Source: Candidatus Woesearchaeota archaeon (GTDB taxonomy: Archaea > Nanobdellota > Nanobdellia > Woesearchaeales > B54-G15). From it: a DNA stretch of 6,165 nt. Both the position numbers and the translations under genes were made by a program. The notes under the pieces are model-generated. The model did no database searches and was not told the origin of the DNA. It saw only the letters and a list, made by a program, of their open reading frames with translations. Where the stretch lies: positions 1-6,165 of the forward strand of contig QMQQ01000028.1 in the NCBI GenBank assembly GCA_003648985.1, given 5' to 3'. Of this stretch, positions 1-5,384 are shown piece by piece. Within the stretch, counting starts at the first letter, position 1; each line of letters opens with the position of its first letter.

Positions 1-590
1 ATACAGATTTCTTCTGCATATTTTTTTCCTAGGCAGAGGTCTGCAGCAAGGAATTTTATGAGTGTGTCTTTATTTGTTTTTTTAATTAATTCGGCCAGTT
101 CGTTCTCTGCTATTGATTTAATGTTTGGAGATGGTGGCGGCAGAGAATAAGTCTTTCCTGGAGCAATGACCCTGGTTGACCATTTTTTATAAAGTGTTGC
201 TGCAATTGTTTTTTGCTCTTGATCAAGAATAATAATATTTCCTTTGCTGAAGAGTTCAATGATAAGGTGAAATGCTGTTGATTTTTTAATTGTAAGTTTA
301 AGAATTCTTTCAAAGTTAATTTGCTCAATATCGGTTATGGTTGCGTTAGTAATGTGTTTTCTGAGAATTTTTGCGAATGGTGTCAGTTCTTCGTCTGTTG
401 CCGGTTTTTCATCTGTAAGAAAAAGAAAATCTGGTGGAGAGATTGTGAGAAAGAGTTTTGGTTTGTTTTTGATGTGAAGTTGAAAAACTATACCTGTGCC
501 ATCAGCAAATGAATAGATTTTACTAATTCTGGCTGTTTTGATCTGCTGAAGTTCTTTTGTAAGGTAATGTATATCTAGAGAGGTTAGCAT
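1..590 (-). CDS. rqcH: RqcH / NEMF (Rqc2) family ribosome quality control protein, N-terminal part (partial)
   Basis: Translating down from the ATG at 588-590 gives 196 open codons that run off the left edge, so only the NFACT-N region is present; full-length family members are several times longer. Family hallmarks visible: MLTSLDIHYLTKEL start, LRKHI (76-80), EQINFERILKL (89-99), a core around 107-122 reading HLIIELFSKGNIIILD, VIAPGKTYSLPPP (141-153), and LGKKYAEEIC (187-196) at the edge. In this family the protein binds 60S/50S subunits carrying stalled peptidyl-tRNA, recruits tRNA and, in bacteria and eukaryotes, drives C-terminal tailing of the stalled chain; it is cytosolic. The DR pair needed for tRNA handling in bacterial RqcH appears here as E94-R95, a conservative change. 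The start is 3 nt downstream of the HEPN gene's TAA, so co-transcription is likely. No Shine-Dalgarno is visible; the ATG is preceded by AAAAA. Family assignment is strong; archaeal tailing activity is inferred from the family. Confidence 0.9.
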   Translation of the reverse strand, partial: MLTSLDIHYLTKELQQIKTARISKIYSFADGTGIVFQLHIKNKPKLFLTISPPDFLFLTDEKPATDEELTPFAKILRKHITNATITDIEQINFERILKLTIKKSTAFHLIIELFSKGNIIILDQEQKTIAATLYKKWSTRVIAPGKTYSLPPPSPNIKSIAENELAELIKKTNKDTLIKFLAADLCLGKKYAEEIC

Positions 591-593
591 TTT

Positions 594-1013
594 TTAAGTG
601 AGGAATTCTTTTTTGAGTGTTTTGATGAGAACTCTCATCTCGGATAACAAATTCTCAGAATACGTTAGAGAAACGCTTTTTCCATAATAGCATATTTTGT
701 TTCTTATTTTTCTGAACAAGTTAAATTTTTCAGCAAGAGTTTGACGTTTCAGTACTTCGTTTAAGAAAAAATAGAAACATTCATGGTTATAAATTTTCCA
801 TCCATGAAGTATTGCAATAGCTTCTAGAATTTCCCTAAGTGCACTATATACTAAAATAATCTTAGACTGTAGGGTCTGCTCTGAGAGAGGAATCGTGCTT
901 TCTGTTTTGAGTTGATTTTCGGCTGTTTTTACTAACGAATTAGCTAGACTTTTATCAGGAGTTATTCTTTTAGCAAATCCTTTATCTTGACAAAGATGCC
1001 AATTCATTTCCAT
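594..1013 (-). CDS. HEPN domain protein, partner of the adjacent nucleotidyltransferase
   Basis: A 139-residue, mainly helical protein. The stretch YSALREILEAIAILHGWKI (56-74), the following NHEC (76-79) and the IRNKICYYG motif (103-111) are characteristic of archaeal HEPN proteins encoded next to MNT nucleotidyltransferases. HEPN proteins are often RNases using an R-x4-6-H motif; in HepT the motif is RX4HXY and its Tyr is modified by MntA. Here the motif position reads R104-NKIC-Y109-Y110-G111, so the catalytic His is replaced by Tyr and RNase activity is doubtful, although two Tyr remain as possible modification targets. The gene overlaps the nucleotidyltransferase by 10 nt. A second in-frame ATG at 1005-1007 (residue 3) would give a 4-nt ATGA overlap like two other junctions here, so the true start could be 1007. 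rqcH follows after 3 nt. HEPN assignment is fairly sure; the cellular role is unknown. Confidence 0.75.
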   Translation of the reverse strand: MEMNWHLCQDKGFAKRITPDKSLANSLVKTAENQLKTESTIPLSEQTLQSKIILVYSALREILEAIAILHGWKIYNHECFYFFLNEVLKRQTLAEKFNLFRKIRNKICYYGKSVSLTYSENLLSEMRVLIKTLKKEFLT

Positions 1014-1522
1014 TTTCCAGAGAGAACATATCCATTGAGGATATTTGGTTTAAGATTAGATGGAATTTTGCTTAGTGAGGGGAAAATAAAAAGCTGGATG
1101 TTTCTCCTGAGTTTTTTCTCAAAAATATGCAAATGCGTTTCAGGTTTGGATTTAACAGAAGTTATGATGGCTATATCGACATCTGAATTTTTTGTTGTTT
1201 CTGCTTTAGCTAGAGAGCCAAAGAGAATGATCAATGGATGTACAAATTCATCATTTAGGAACTCTAAAAGACCAATCTCGGTTAGCTTTGAAAACCAGTA
1301 TAACTGTGATAGCTTTATAAAAAACTGGTTTGTTCTATTTGCAGAAAAAAGTAACATATTTCTTCCTTTCGTCTTTAATAAAAGCTTTTGGCGTGCATAA
1401 GAATTTAGCCATTTGGATGCTGTTGGCGGAGATATTTTTCGCCATCTGGCATACTCACGTATAGTAAATTGAACGTAACAGTCTTCAAAGAAAGTGGATA
1501 AATCGTTAAAAATTTTTAACAT
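1004..1522 (-). CDS. Winged-helix / minimal nucleotidyltransferase (MNT) fusion protein
   Basis: A 172-residue protein with two parts. Residues about 15-62 look like a DNA-binding winged helix: YVQFTIREYARWRKISPPTASKWL (written in two pieces, 16-30 and 31-39) is the helix-turn-helix, followed by a basic wing ending LLFSANR. Residues about 80-150 are a DNA polymerase beta-type nucleotidyltransferase: ILFGSLAKAE (99-108) with G102-S103, then exactly ten residues to D114-V-D116, matching GS-x10-DxD. The strand that usually supplies the third metal-binding acid reads NIQLFIF (141-147), with no Asp or Glu there. MNT partners of HEPN proteins can transfer AMP to the HEPN tyrosine (MntA/HepT) and act as antitoxins. 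The wHTH suggests self-regulation, which fits the palindromes over its own start (1505-1540). The ATG lies inside the end of the AK6-like gene (7-nt overlap). Fold assignment is strong; antitoxin role is inferred. Confidence 0.85.
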   Translation of the reverse strand: MLKIFNDLSTFFEDCYVQFTIREYARWRKISPPTASKWLNSYARQKLLLKTKGRNMLLFSANRTNQFFIKLSQLYWFSKLTEIGLLEFLNDEFVHPLIILFGSLAKAETTKNSDVDIAIITSVKSKPETHLHIFEKKLRRNIQLFIFPSLSKIPSNLKPNILNGYVLSGKWK

Positions 1523-1540
1523 GTGTTAAGTTTTTTTAAC
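1505..1540. promoter_or_regulatory. Candidate operator: two tandem 16-bp palindrome-like elements
   Basis: Positions 1505-1520 read GTTAAAAATTTTTAAC, a perfect 16-bp palindrome. Positions 1525-1540 read GTTAAGTTTTTTTAAC, identical at 13 of 16 positions and with the same GTTAA/TTAAC arms. The two are separated by 4 bp, giving a 20-bp repeat, about two helical turns, so dimers could bind on the same face. A third inverted pairing (TTAACA-TG-TGTTAA, 1516-1529) links them across the ATG of the wHTH-nucleotidyltransferase. The site lies just downstream of a box A-like sequence (1543-1550), where archaeal repressors typically bind. The obvious candidate ligand is the winged helix encoded immediately downstream. 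Caveat: the DNA is AT-rich and coding in both flanking genes, so chance contributes. Confidence 0.4.
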
Positions 1541-2034
1541 ATAATATAAAAAAGTTTTGGTTGTTTAGTTATATTTTCAGTTGTATTAATGGTTAAGATT
1601 GGAAGTTCTCTTTCTTGGGCTTCGATTCTGCAGATGTCAAAGATTTCTGCATCGAGGTTTTCTCTGATCTTTTCTGCTGAATATCGACGTTTTTTTAGTC
1701 TTTTTAGCAGTGTTTTAAGATTACATTTTGTTACTATGCATAAATCTATGTAACGTTTATGGAGTAGATGGCTTAAGTGGGAGTGAATAATCAGGCATTG
1801 TTTTTTCTTTTTTGCCTCTTTTAGAATTGGTAAGACTGCTTTTCTTAGTTTTGTTTCATCTACTACATAGCAATGTCTTTTTTGGTCATAGTAATCATAG
1901 ATTTTTTTTCTTTTAATGAAAGTATTTAGGTTTAGGATTTTGCATTTGATTTTTCTTTGTCTTAGAAATAAAGCGAGTTGCTTTGCAAGAGTTGTTTTTC
2001 CTGTTCCTGGAGTGCCTGTGATAGTGATTATCAT
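1516..2034 (-). CDS. AK6/Fap7-like P-loop adenylate kinase family protein
   Basis: A 172-residue P-loop NMP kinase. Walker A is GTPGTGKTT (7-15) right at the N-terminus. YDYYDQKRHCYVVDETKL (46-63) corresponds to the NMP-binding segment of the archaeal AK6 group, and KKRRYSAEKIRENLDAEI (114-131) to its LID and following helix, where Y-x-x-x-K-x-x-E-N is a family signature. AK6/Fap7/hCINAP proteins bind small-subunit protein uS11 and act late in 40S/30S assembly as ATPase/adenylate kinase. The Walker B-like DxH motif of the family reads H84-S85-H86 (codons 1777-1785): the acid is replaced by His while the functional His is kept, which may lower activity. It starts in a 4-nt ATGA overlap with the permease and overlaps the nucleotidyltransferase by 7 nt. 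It is too short for, and lacks the typical layout of, classical Adk. Family call is good; catalytic competence is open. Confidence 0.85.
   Translation of the reverse strand: MIITITGTPGTGKTTLAKQLALFLRQRKIKCKILNLNTFIKRKKIYDYYDQKRHCYVVDETKLRKAVLPILKEAKKKKQCLIIHSHLSHLLHKRYIDLCIVTKCNLKTLLKRLKKRRYSAEKIRENLDAEIFDICRIEAQERELPILTINTTENITKQPKLFYIMLKKLNTC
1543..1550 (-). promoter_or_regulatory. Candidate internal archaeal promoter (box A/TATA) for the nucleotidyltransferase-HEPN-rqcH segment
   Basis: On the minus strand the sequence TTTATATT matches the archaeal box A (TTTATA-type) motif, preceded by an A-rich stretch (CCAAAACTTT) that could serve as a BRE. Its centre is about 24 nt upstream of the nucleotidyltransferase ATG at 1522. 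Since archaeal transcription usually starts about 25 nt past box A, a transcript from here would begin at or beside that ATG and be leaderless, which fits the lack of Shine-Dalgarno sites in this window. It lies within the end of the AK6-like coding sequence, so codon choice in AT-rich DNA could produce it by chance. Confidence 0.3.
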
Positions 2035-3674
2035 TTATGTCTAAGGCCGTGAATTAGATGTTTTATTGATATCTTTTTCCTTGCAATGGTGTGCAATAGA
2101 AGTAAAATGGCAAAAAGAATAGCCATATACACGAATAAAGGAATCATGTCATGCATAAGTGTTTTAATGCTCATTCCGAATAGTATAGTTTGTCTCAAAG
2201 CTGATTCTGCTATAACAAATGGATTATAAAAAGAGAATTTGCTAAGTATTGATGGTAAGCTTTCTATAGGAATGATCGCGTTTGAGAGAAAGAGAAAAGC
2301 ACTTCCTAATGAGATTGTTGCGAGTGTTGCTGTTTCTTCTGATTTAAAGAGATAACCTATTAACATTCCAATAAATGTAAATGTTGTTGTTGTGAAAAAT
2401 AGGATTAGGATAGATGGAAGAACTGTCGGAAAAGATGCTTTAAAGAGAAGTGCTGCGACTGATAGTATTATCGCTATTTGAACGAAAACAAGGAGTATGT
2501 TTGTAAGATATGTGCCTAAAAGGAATATTATGCTTGGTGTTGGAGTAATGAAGTTTCTGAAAAATGCTGGAGAATGTTTTTCTATCATTACCAAGGTTGT
2601 TGAAAGAAGGAGTGAAATAAACATGACCACTAGTATGACTAAAGAAGGGAATAAATAAGTAAGATATGTTCTTTCTGGGATAATTGGATTTATCTTTGTT
2701 TTGAATGGTGTTATGATTGTTGTTGCCTTTGTTATTGTGACTTCGTTAAGAGCTTTTTTGATTTTGTCAAGGTTGGACTTTACGCTTTCGATATTTGATG
2801 ATTGTGCCTGCAATAATGATTTCACCTGATTTATATCTGATTCGAGTTCGCTTAGTTTATTGAGTAAGCCTGGAATGTCATATGTTTGCTTGTTTTCTGG
2901 GTCTTCGATTCTTTCTCTGATTGCTGTCGCACTCTCTGTGATATCATCTAGCTCATCATAGATTTCTGATTTTGTTTCGTCAGACATGTTTGCTTGATCT
3001 TTTATGTCAGATTTTATTGATTGTGCTGATGAAGTTATTGTGTTTAATTTTTCTGAGACGATGTTTTTTATAGATTTTGCAATCGATTCGAGAGTTGAAA
3101 GTTTTGCATAAACAATATCGTCGCCTAACATCGTCATCGCTTGGGTTGAATATGTCTCTGTTGCTTGAGAAGGTTTTTCTATTGCTGTTGATGCTTGCCT
3201 GATCGATTCTAATGATTTTAAAAGCTGTTCTGTGAGCGTTGTGCTTAGCTCTTCTCTCTTTTCTGTTACTTTTGTTGAAATAGTATCGATAACCGACCAA
3301 ACAAGATTGAGCTTGCTGTAATCTACATAGAAAGTGATTTCGTTTTCTTTTTCCTGGGAAATTTGAAGGTTTGGTGGGAAAACGATGCATGCGTGGATTT
3401 GCTCGCGCTTAATTGCATTGATGCAGTCTTCTTTTGATTTGAATTTTTCTACAGCAAAGTTTGATTGCTTTAGCTTTTCTATCATTGAGTTTGAGATGTC
3501 CGAATAACTTTCTGAGAACACGCCAACTTTTAGAGAGTATTTTTCCATTGTGTCGAAAGCTGTTCCAGCGAGAAAGATCAATAGGAATGGGCCAAATATG
3601 ATGATTAAGGAACTGAACTTGCTTCTGAGTAAGGTAAGGACGTTTTTCTTTATTATTGCGAAGATTGTTTTCAT
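2031..3674 (-). CDS. ABC-2 type transporter permease with large coiled-coil ectodomain
   Basis: A 547-residue membrane protein of the ABC-2 permease (ABC2_membrane_3-like) kind. By hydrophobicity TM1 is about 21-40, followed by a long polar region (about 42-335), then five further segments (about 338-362, 383-410, 417-442, 448-468, 508-530) and a basic tail, giving cytoplasmic N- and C-termini. The polar region begins with a compact alpha/beta part (about 46-120, SLKVGVFSES onward) and continues as heptad-rich helices, clearest at 268-312 (LLNKLSELESDI and on), suggesting an extracellular coiled coil resembling the ectodomain organisation of YhgE/Pip-like permeases. NPFVIAESALRQ (484-495) before the last TM is a typical ABC-2 feature. 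It overlaps the ATPase gene by 4 nt (ATGA), showing tight coupling into one exporter, and overlaps the AK6-like gene by 4 nt. The substrate cannot be read from sequence; export of a lipid, surface polymer or peptide is possible. Confidence 0.9.
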   Translation of the reverse strand: MKTIFAIIKKNVLTLLRSKFSSLIIIFGPFLLIFLAGTAFDTMEKYSLKVGVFSESYSDISNSMIEKLKQSNFAVEKFKSKEDCINAIKREQIHACIVFPPNLQISQEKENEITFYVDYSKLNLVWSVIDTISTKVTEKREELSTTLTEQLLKSLESIRQASTAIEKPSQATETYSTQAMTMLGDDIVYAKLSTLESIAKSIKNIVSEKLNTITSSAQSIKSDIKDQANMSDETKSEIYDELDDITESATAIRERIEDPENKQTYDIPGLLNKLSELESDINQVKSLLQAQSSNIESVKSNLDKIKKALNEVTITKATTIITPFKTKINPIIPERTYLTYLFPSLVILVVMFISLLLSTTLVMIEKHSPAFFRNFITPTPSIIFLLGTYLTNILLVFVQIAIILSVAALLFKASFPTVLPSILILFFTTTTFTFIGMLIGYLFKSEETATLATISLGSAFLFLSNAIIPIESLPSILSKFSFYNPFVIAESALRQTILFGMSIKTLMHDMIPLFVYMAILFAILLLLHTIARKKISIKHLIHGLRHK

Positions 3675-4621
3675 TTTAATTTATGGATTTGTTCGAAAAC
3701 AGATTCAAGGGAGGATTTTAGCAGTTTCAGTTCTGTTATTTTTTCTTTTGTTGATTTTGCTGCAGAAATGACTGTTGAAAGCAGTCTCTCTGAGTTATCT
3801 GTTTTTATTGAAAGATGTCTGCCTTTTATAACGAGCTTTTTCACACGTTTGGATTTGGCAAGTAGTTTTGCGAGTTTGTGGTAGTTTCCTGGCTCTGACC
3901 TTAATAAGATTTCCTGGTCTTGCTTGAGTGATGATTTTAGTTTTGAAACCTGAGATGGTGGGATAATTCTTCCATTGTGAATTACAGCTACCCTGTGGCA
4001 GATAGCTTCTATTTCGTCAAGGAAGTGTGATGCCATGATGATTGTTGTTCCGGAACGATGGACCCTCTCAACTAGTCGCCAGATTTCTTTTCTGAGTAAT
4101 GGGTCGAGGTCTGCTGTTGGTTCATCAAGAAGGAGTATTGATGGATTATGAATTAAGGCGCAAGCTATTGATAGGCGTTTTTTCATTCCTTCTGAAAGAT
4201 TTTGAACTAATTTGTTTTTTTCAGAAGATAGCTCAGTTATGTCAAGAAGCACAGATATGTTATTTTCAGTTATTTGCTTTGGAATACGATGAAGTGTGCT
4301 GAAATACGCTAAGTTTTCTTTTACGGTTAGCTTTGGATATAGGCTTGGCACTTGGGTTGCAAAGCCGAATGTTCTTCTTACTTCAGGAAGAGAATTGAAA
4401 ACAGATTTATATTCATGGTTAATTTTAGAATAAAACAGGATATCTCCTGCATCAGGTGTGTAGAAACCGATCAATGTATTTAGCAATGTTGTTTTTCCGC
4501 TGCCTGACATTCCTATGATGCCAAATATTTCTTTCCGTTTTACTTCGAGATTTACATTTTCAAATATGACTTTTTTGTTAAATGCTTTTTTAATATCGAT
4601 GAATTTTATTGCTGTTTCCAT
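3671..4621 (-). CDS. ABC transporter ATP-binding protein (ABC-2 exporter type)
   Basis: A 316-residue ATPase with every nucleotide-binding element in order: Walker A GMSGSGKTT (37-45), Q-loop Q90 in FATQVPSLYPKLTV (87-100), signature LSEGMKKRLS (142-151, Glu in place of the second signature Gly and Met for Gln), Walker B ILLLDEP (162-168), D-loop ADLDP (170-174), and H-loop H199 in MASHFLDE. It resembles the CcmA/DrrA-type ATPases that drive ABC-2 permeases; residues about 225-316 form a C-terminal extension usual in that group. It hydrolyses ATP in the cytosol to power the permease encoded next, with which it shares a 4-nt ATGA overlap. The start is 1 nt after the lipoprotein's TAA (TAAAATG). 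No Shine-Dalgarno is obvious, though GGTTAAGTGG lies about 9 nt upstream. The family is certain; the transported substrate is unknown. Confidence 0.95.
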   Translation of the reverse strand: METAIKFIDIKKAFNKKVIFENVNLEVKRKEIFGIIGMSGSGKTTLLNTLIGFYTPDAGDILFYSKINHEYKSVFNSLPEVRRTFGFATQVPSLYPKLTVKENLAYFSTLHRIPKQITENNISVLLDITELSSEKNKLVQNLSEGMKKRLSIACALIHNPSILLLDEPTADLDPLLRKEIWRLVERVHRSGTTIIMASHFLDEIEAICHRVAVIHNGRIIPPSQVSKLKSSLKQDQEILLRSEPGNYHKLAKLLAKSKRVKKLVIKGRHLSIKTDNSERLLSTVISAAKSTKEKITELKLLKSSLESVFEQIHKLK

Positions 4622-4622
4622 T

Positions 4623-4883
4623 TTATTTTAGCCACTTAACCTGGCATTTGTTGTTTTTGCAGATGCATTTTCCCTGATTGCAGTCGAGTGTGTTTGGCAC
4701 GCATTCAGCTGAACAAAATACGCCTTCACAATTCGGTGCTTTTTCTTTTGGAACGCAGGCTGTTGCATGGCAGCATTTGTTTGGAACACAATCGCTGTCT
4801 GAGATGCATTCTTTTTGCTGTGGTGTGCATGCTGTTAGTAAAAATGCGGTAAAGAGCAGCAGTAAGATGGTTGTTCTTTTCAT
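4623..4883 (-). CDS. Small cysteine-rich predicted lipoprotein
   Basis: An 86-residue secreted protein. MKRTTILLLLFTAFLLTAC is a classic lipoprotein signal: basic start, hydrophobic core and an LTAC lipobox ending at C19, which would be lipidated. The mature part carries 12 further Cys (26, 32, 37, 38, 43, 52, 57, 61, 68, 73, 75, 80), an even number that allows six disulfides or metal-cluster ligands. Recognisable pieces are DCVPNKCCHATACVP (31-45), APNCEGVFCSAECVPNTLDC (49-68) and CICKNNKC (73-80). I recall similar Cys patterns in other archaeal secreted proteins but cannot name a characterised family. It sits 5 nt after the pilin-like gene and 1 nt before the ABC ATPase, so it could be a surface partner of the exporter or pili, anchored outside the membrane. 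Function unknown. Confidence 0.85.
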   Translation of the reverse strand: MKRTTILLLLFTAFLLTACTPQQKECISDSDCVPNKCCHATACVPKEKAPNCEGVFCSAECVPNTLDCNQGKCICKNNKCQVKWLK

Positions 4884-4888
4884 TTTTC

Positions 4889-5383
4889 TTAGTCATATAG
4901 TTCAAGAGTTATTAAAACTATCCCTTTTCTTGTTGATAAAGGAAAGGTTTCGAGTTCTCTGCTTCCTTTGAGTGGGGGATTGGTAAAGTTGAAATATGTA
5001 ACATTACCAATACCTATGGTTAAAGCGTAGTGTTTTTTCCATTGTGTGAGTGTTTCTGAAAGTAGTTGGCCAATTTGAGTTTTTGTAAAATCGCATGAAA
5101 GTTTGCCTGAACAATTTATTTGATTGGCTGGATGTTTCCAATTTTCGATGCAGTTTTGTAACAATTGGGATATTGTATATGGTTCGTTAGATTCGGAGTA
5201 GCATTCTGTATCTGTTTTGAGTAATGCATTTAGTGTGTTTGAGGCGAGTTGTGCTTTAAGATAGGTTTCTTTTATAGTTGGTTTTTCGCGCAGGCTGAAT
5301 GCTAAAGCGAAAATGATTGCTAATGAGATTAAAATTACGATTACTGCAAGACCTATGGCTTCGGTTTGTGCTTTGTTTTTCAT
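4889..5383 (-). CDS. Pilin-like protein with class III-type N-terminus
   Basis: A 164-residue protein starting MKNKAQTEAIGLAVIVILIS: a short basic leader, a K-A-Q site with Glu at 8, then one hydrophobic helix (about 9-30). This is the layout of archaeal type IV pilins/archaellins, which prepilin peptidase would cut between A5 and Q6. The remaining ectodomain has four Cys (61, 78, 91, 97) that could form two disulfides, and N-glycosylation sequons at N127 (NVT) and N132 (NFT). It ends in beta-rich sequence with the terminal residues ELYD. The upstream gene encodes a similar protein with the same site and a related C-terminus, so these are probably a pseudopilin pair forming part of a surface filament or a secretion complex. 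The ATG is 1 nt after the upstream TAA. A membrane-anchored protein never processed by the peptidase remains possible. Confidence 0.75.
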   Translation of the reverse strand: MKNKAQTEAIGLAVIVILISLAIIFALAFSLREKPTIKETYLKAQLASNTLNALLKTDTECYSESNEPYTISQLLQNCIENWKHPANQINCSGKLSCDFTKTQIGQLLSETLTQWKKHYALTIGIGNVTYFNFTNPPLKGSRELETFPLSTRKGIVLITLELYD

Positions 5384-5384
5384 T

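Noticed and set aside
110..328. 72-codon minus-strand open frame
   Set aside because: It is out of frame with the RqcH reading, which matches NFACT-N motifs without interruption through this stretch.
987..1400. 137-codon plus-strand open frame
   Set aside because: It lies antisense to the nucleotidyltransferase, whose GS-x10-DxD motif and helix-turn-helix prove the minus strand is coding; the translated product has no recognisable domain.
594..1522. Classical HepT/MntA toxin-antitoxin system
   Set aside because: Not asserted as such because the HEPN His is missing, the nucleotidyltransferase carries an extra winged helix and its third acid is not evident; annotated only as a related pair.
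3007..3390. 127-codon minus-strand open frame
   Set aside because: It is an out-of-frame reading inside the permease ectodomain, with an odd Arg/Lys/Asn-rich composition and no domain.
3550..3771. 73-codon hydrophobic plus-strand open frame
   Set aside because: It is antisense to TM1 of the permease and the end of the ATPase; complements of hydrophobic helices in AT-rich DNA often look like membrane segments.
4910..4917. TTTTAATA box A-like match upstream of the lipoprotein
   Set aside because: It encodes conserved-looking strand residues of the pilin-like protein, has no accompanying palindrome and is a weaker match; such AT-rich matches are frequent by chance.
4678..4971. 97-codon plus-strand open frame
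   Set aside because: It is antisense to the lipoprotein and the end of the pilin-like gene; the opposite strand has a lipobox and regular Cys pattern.
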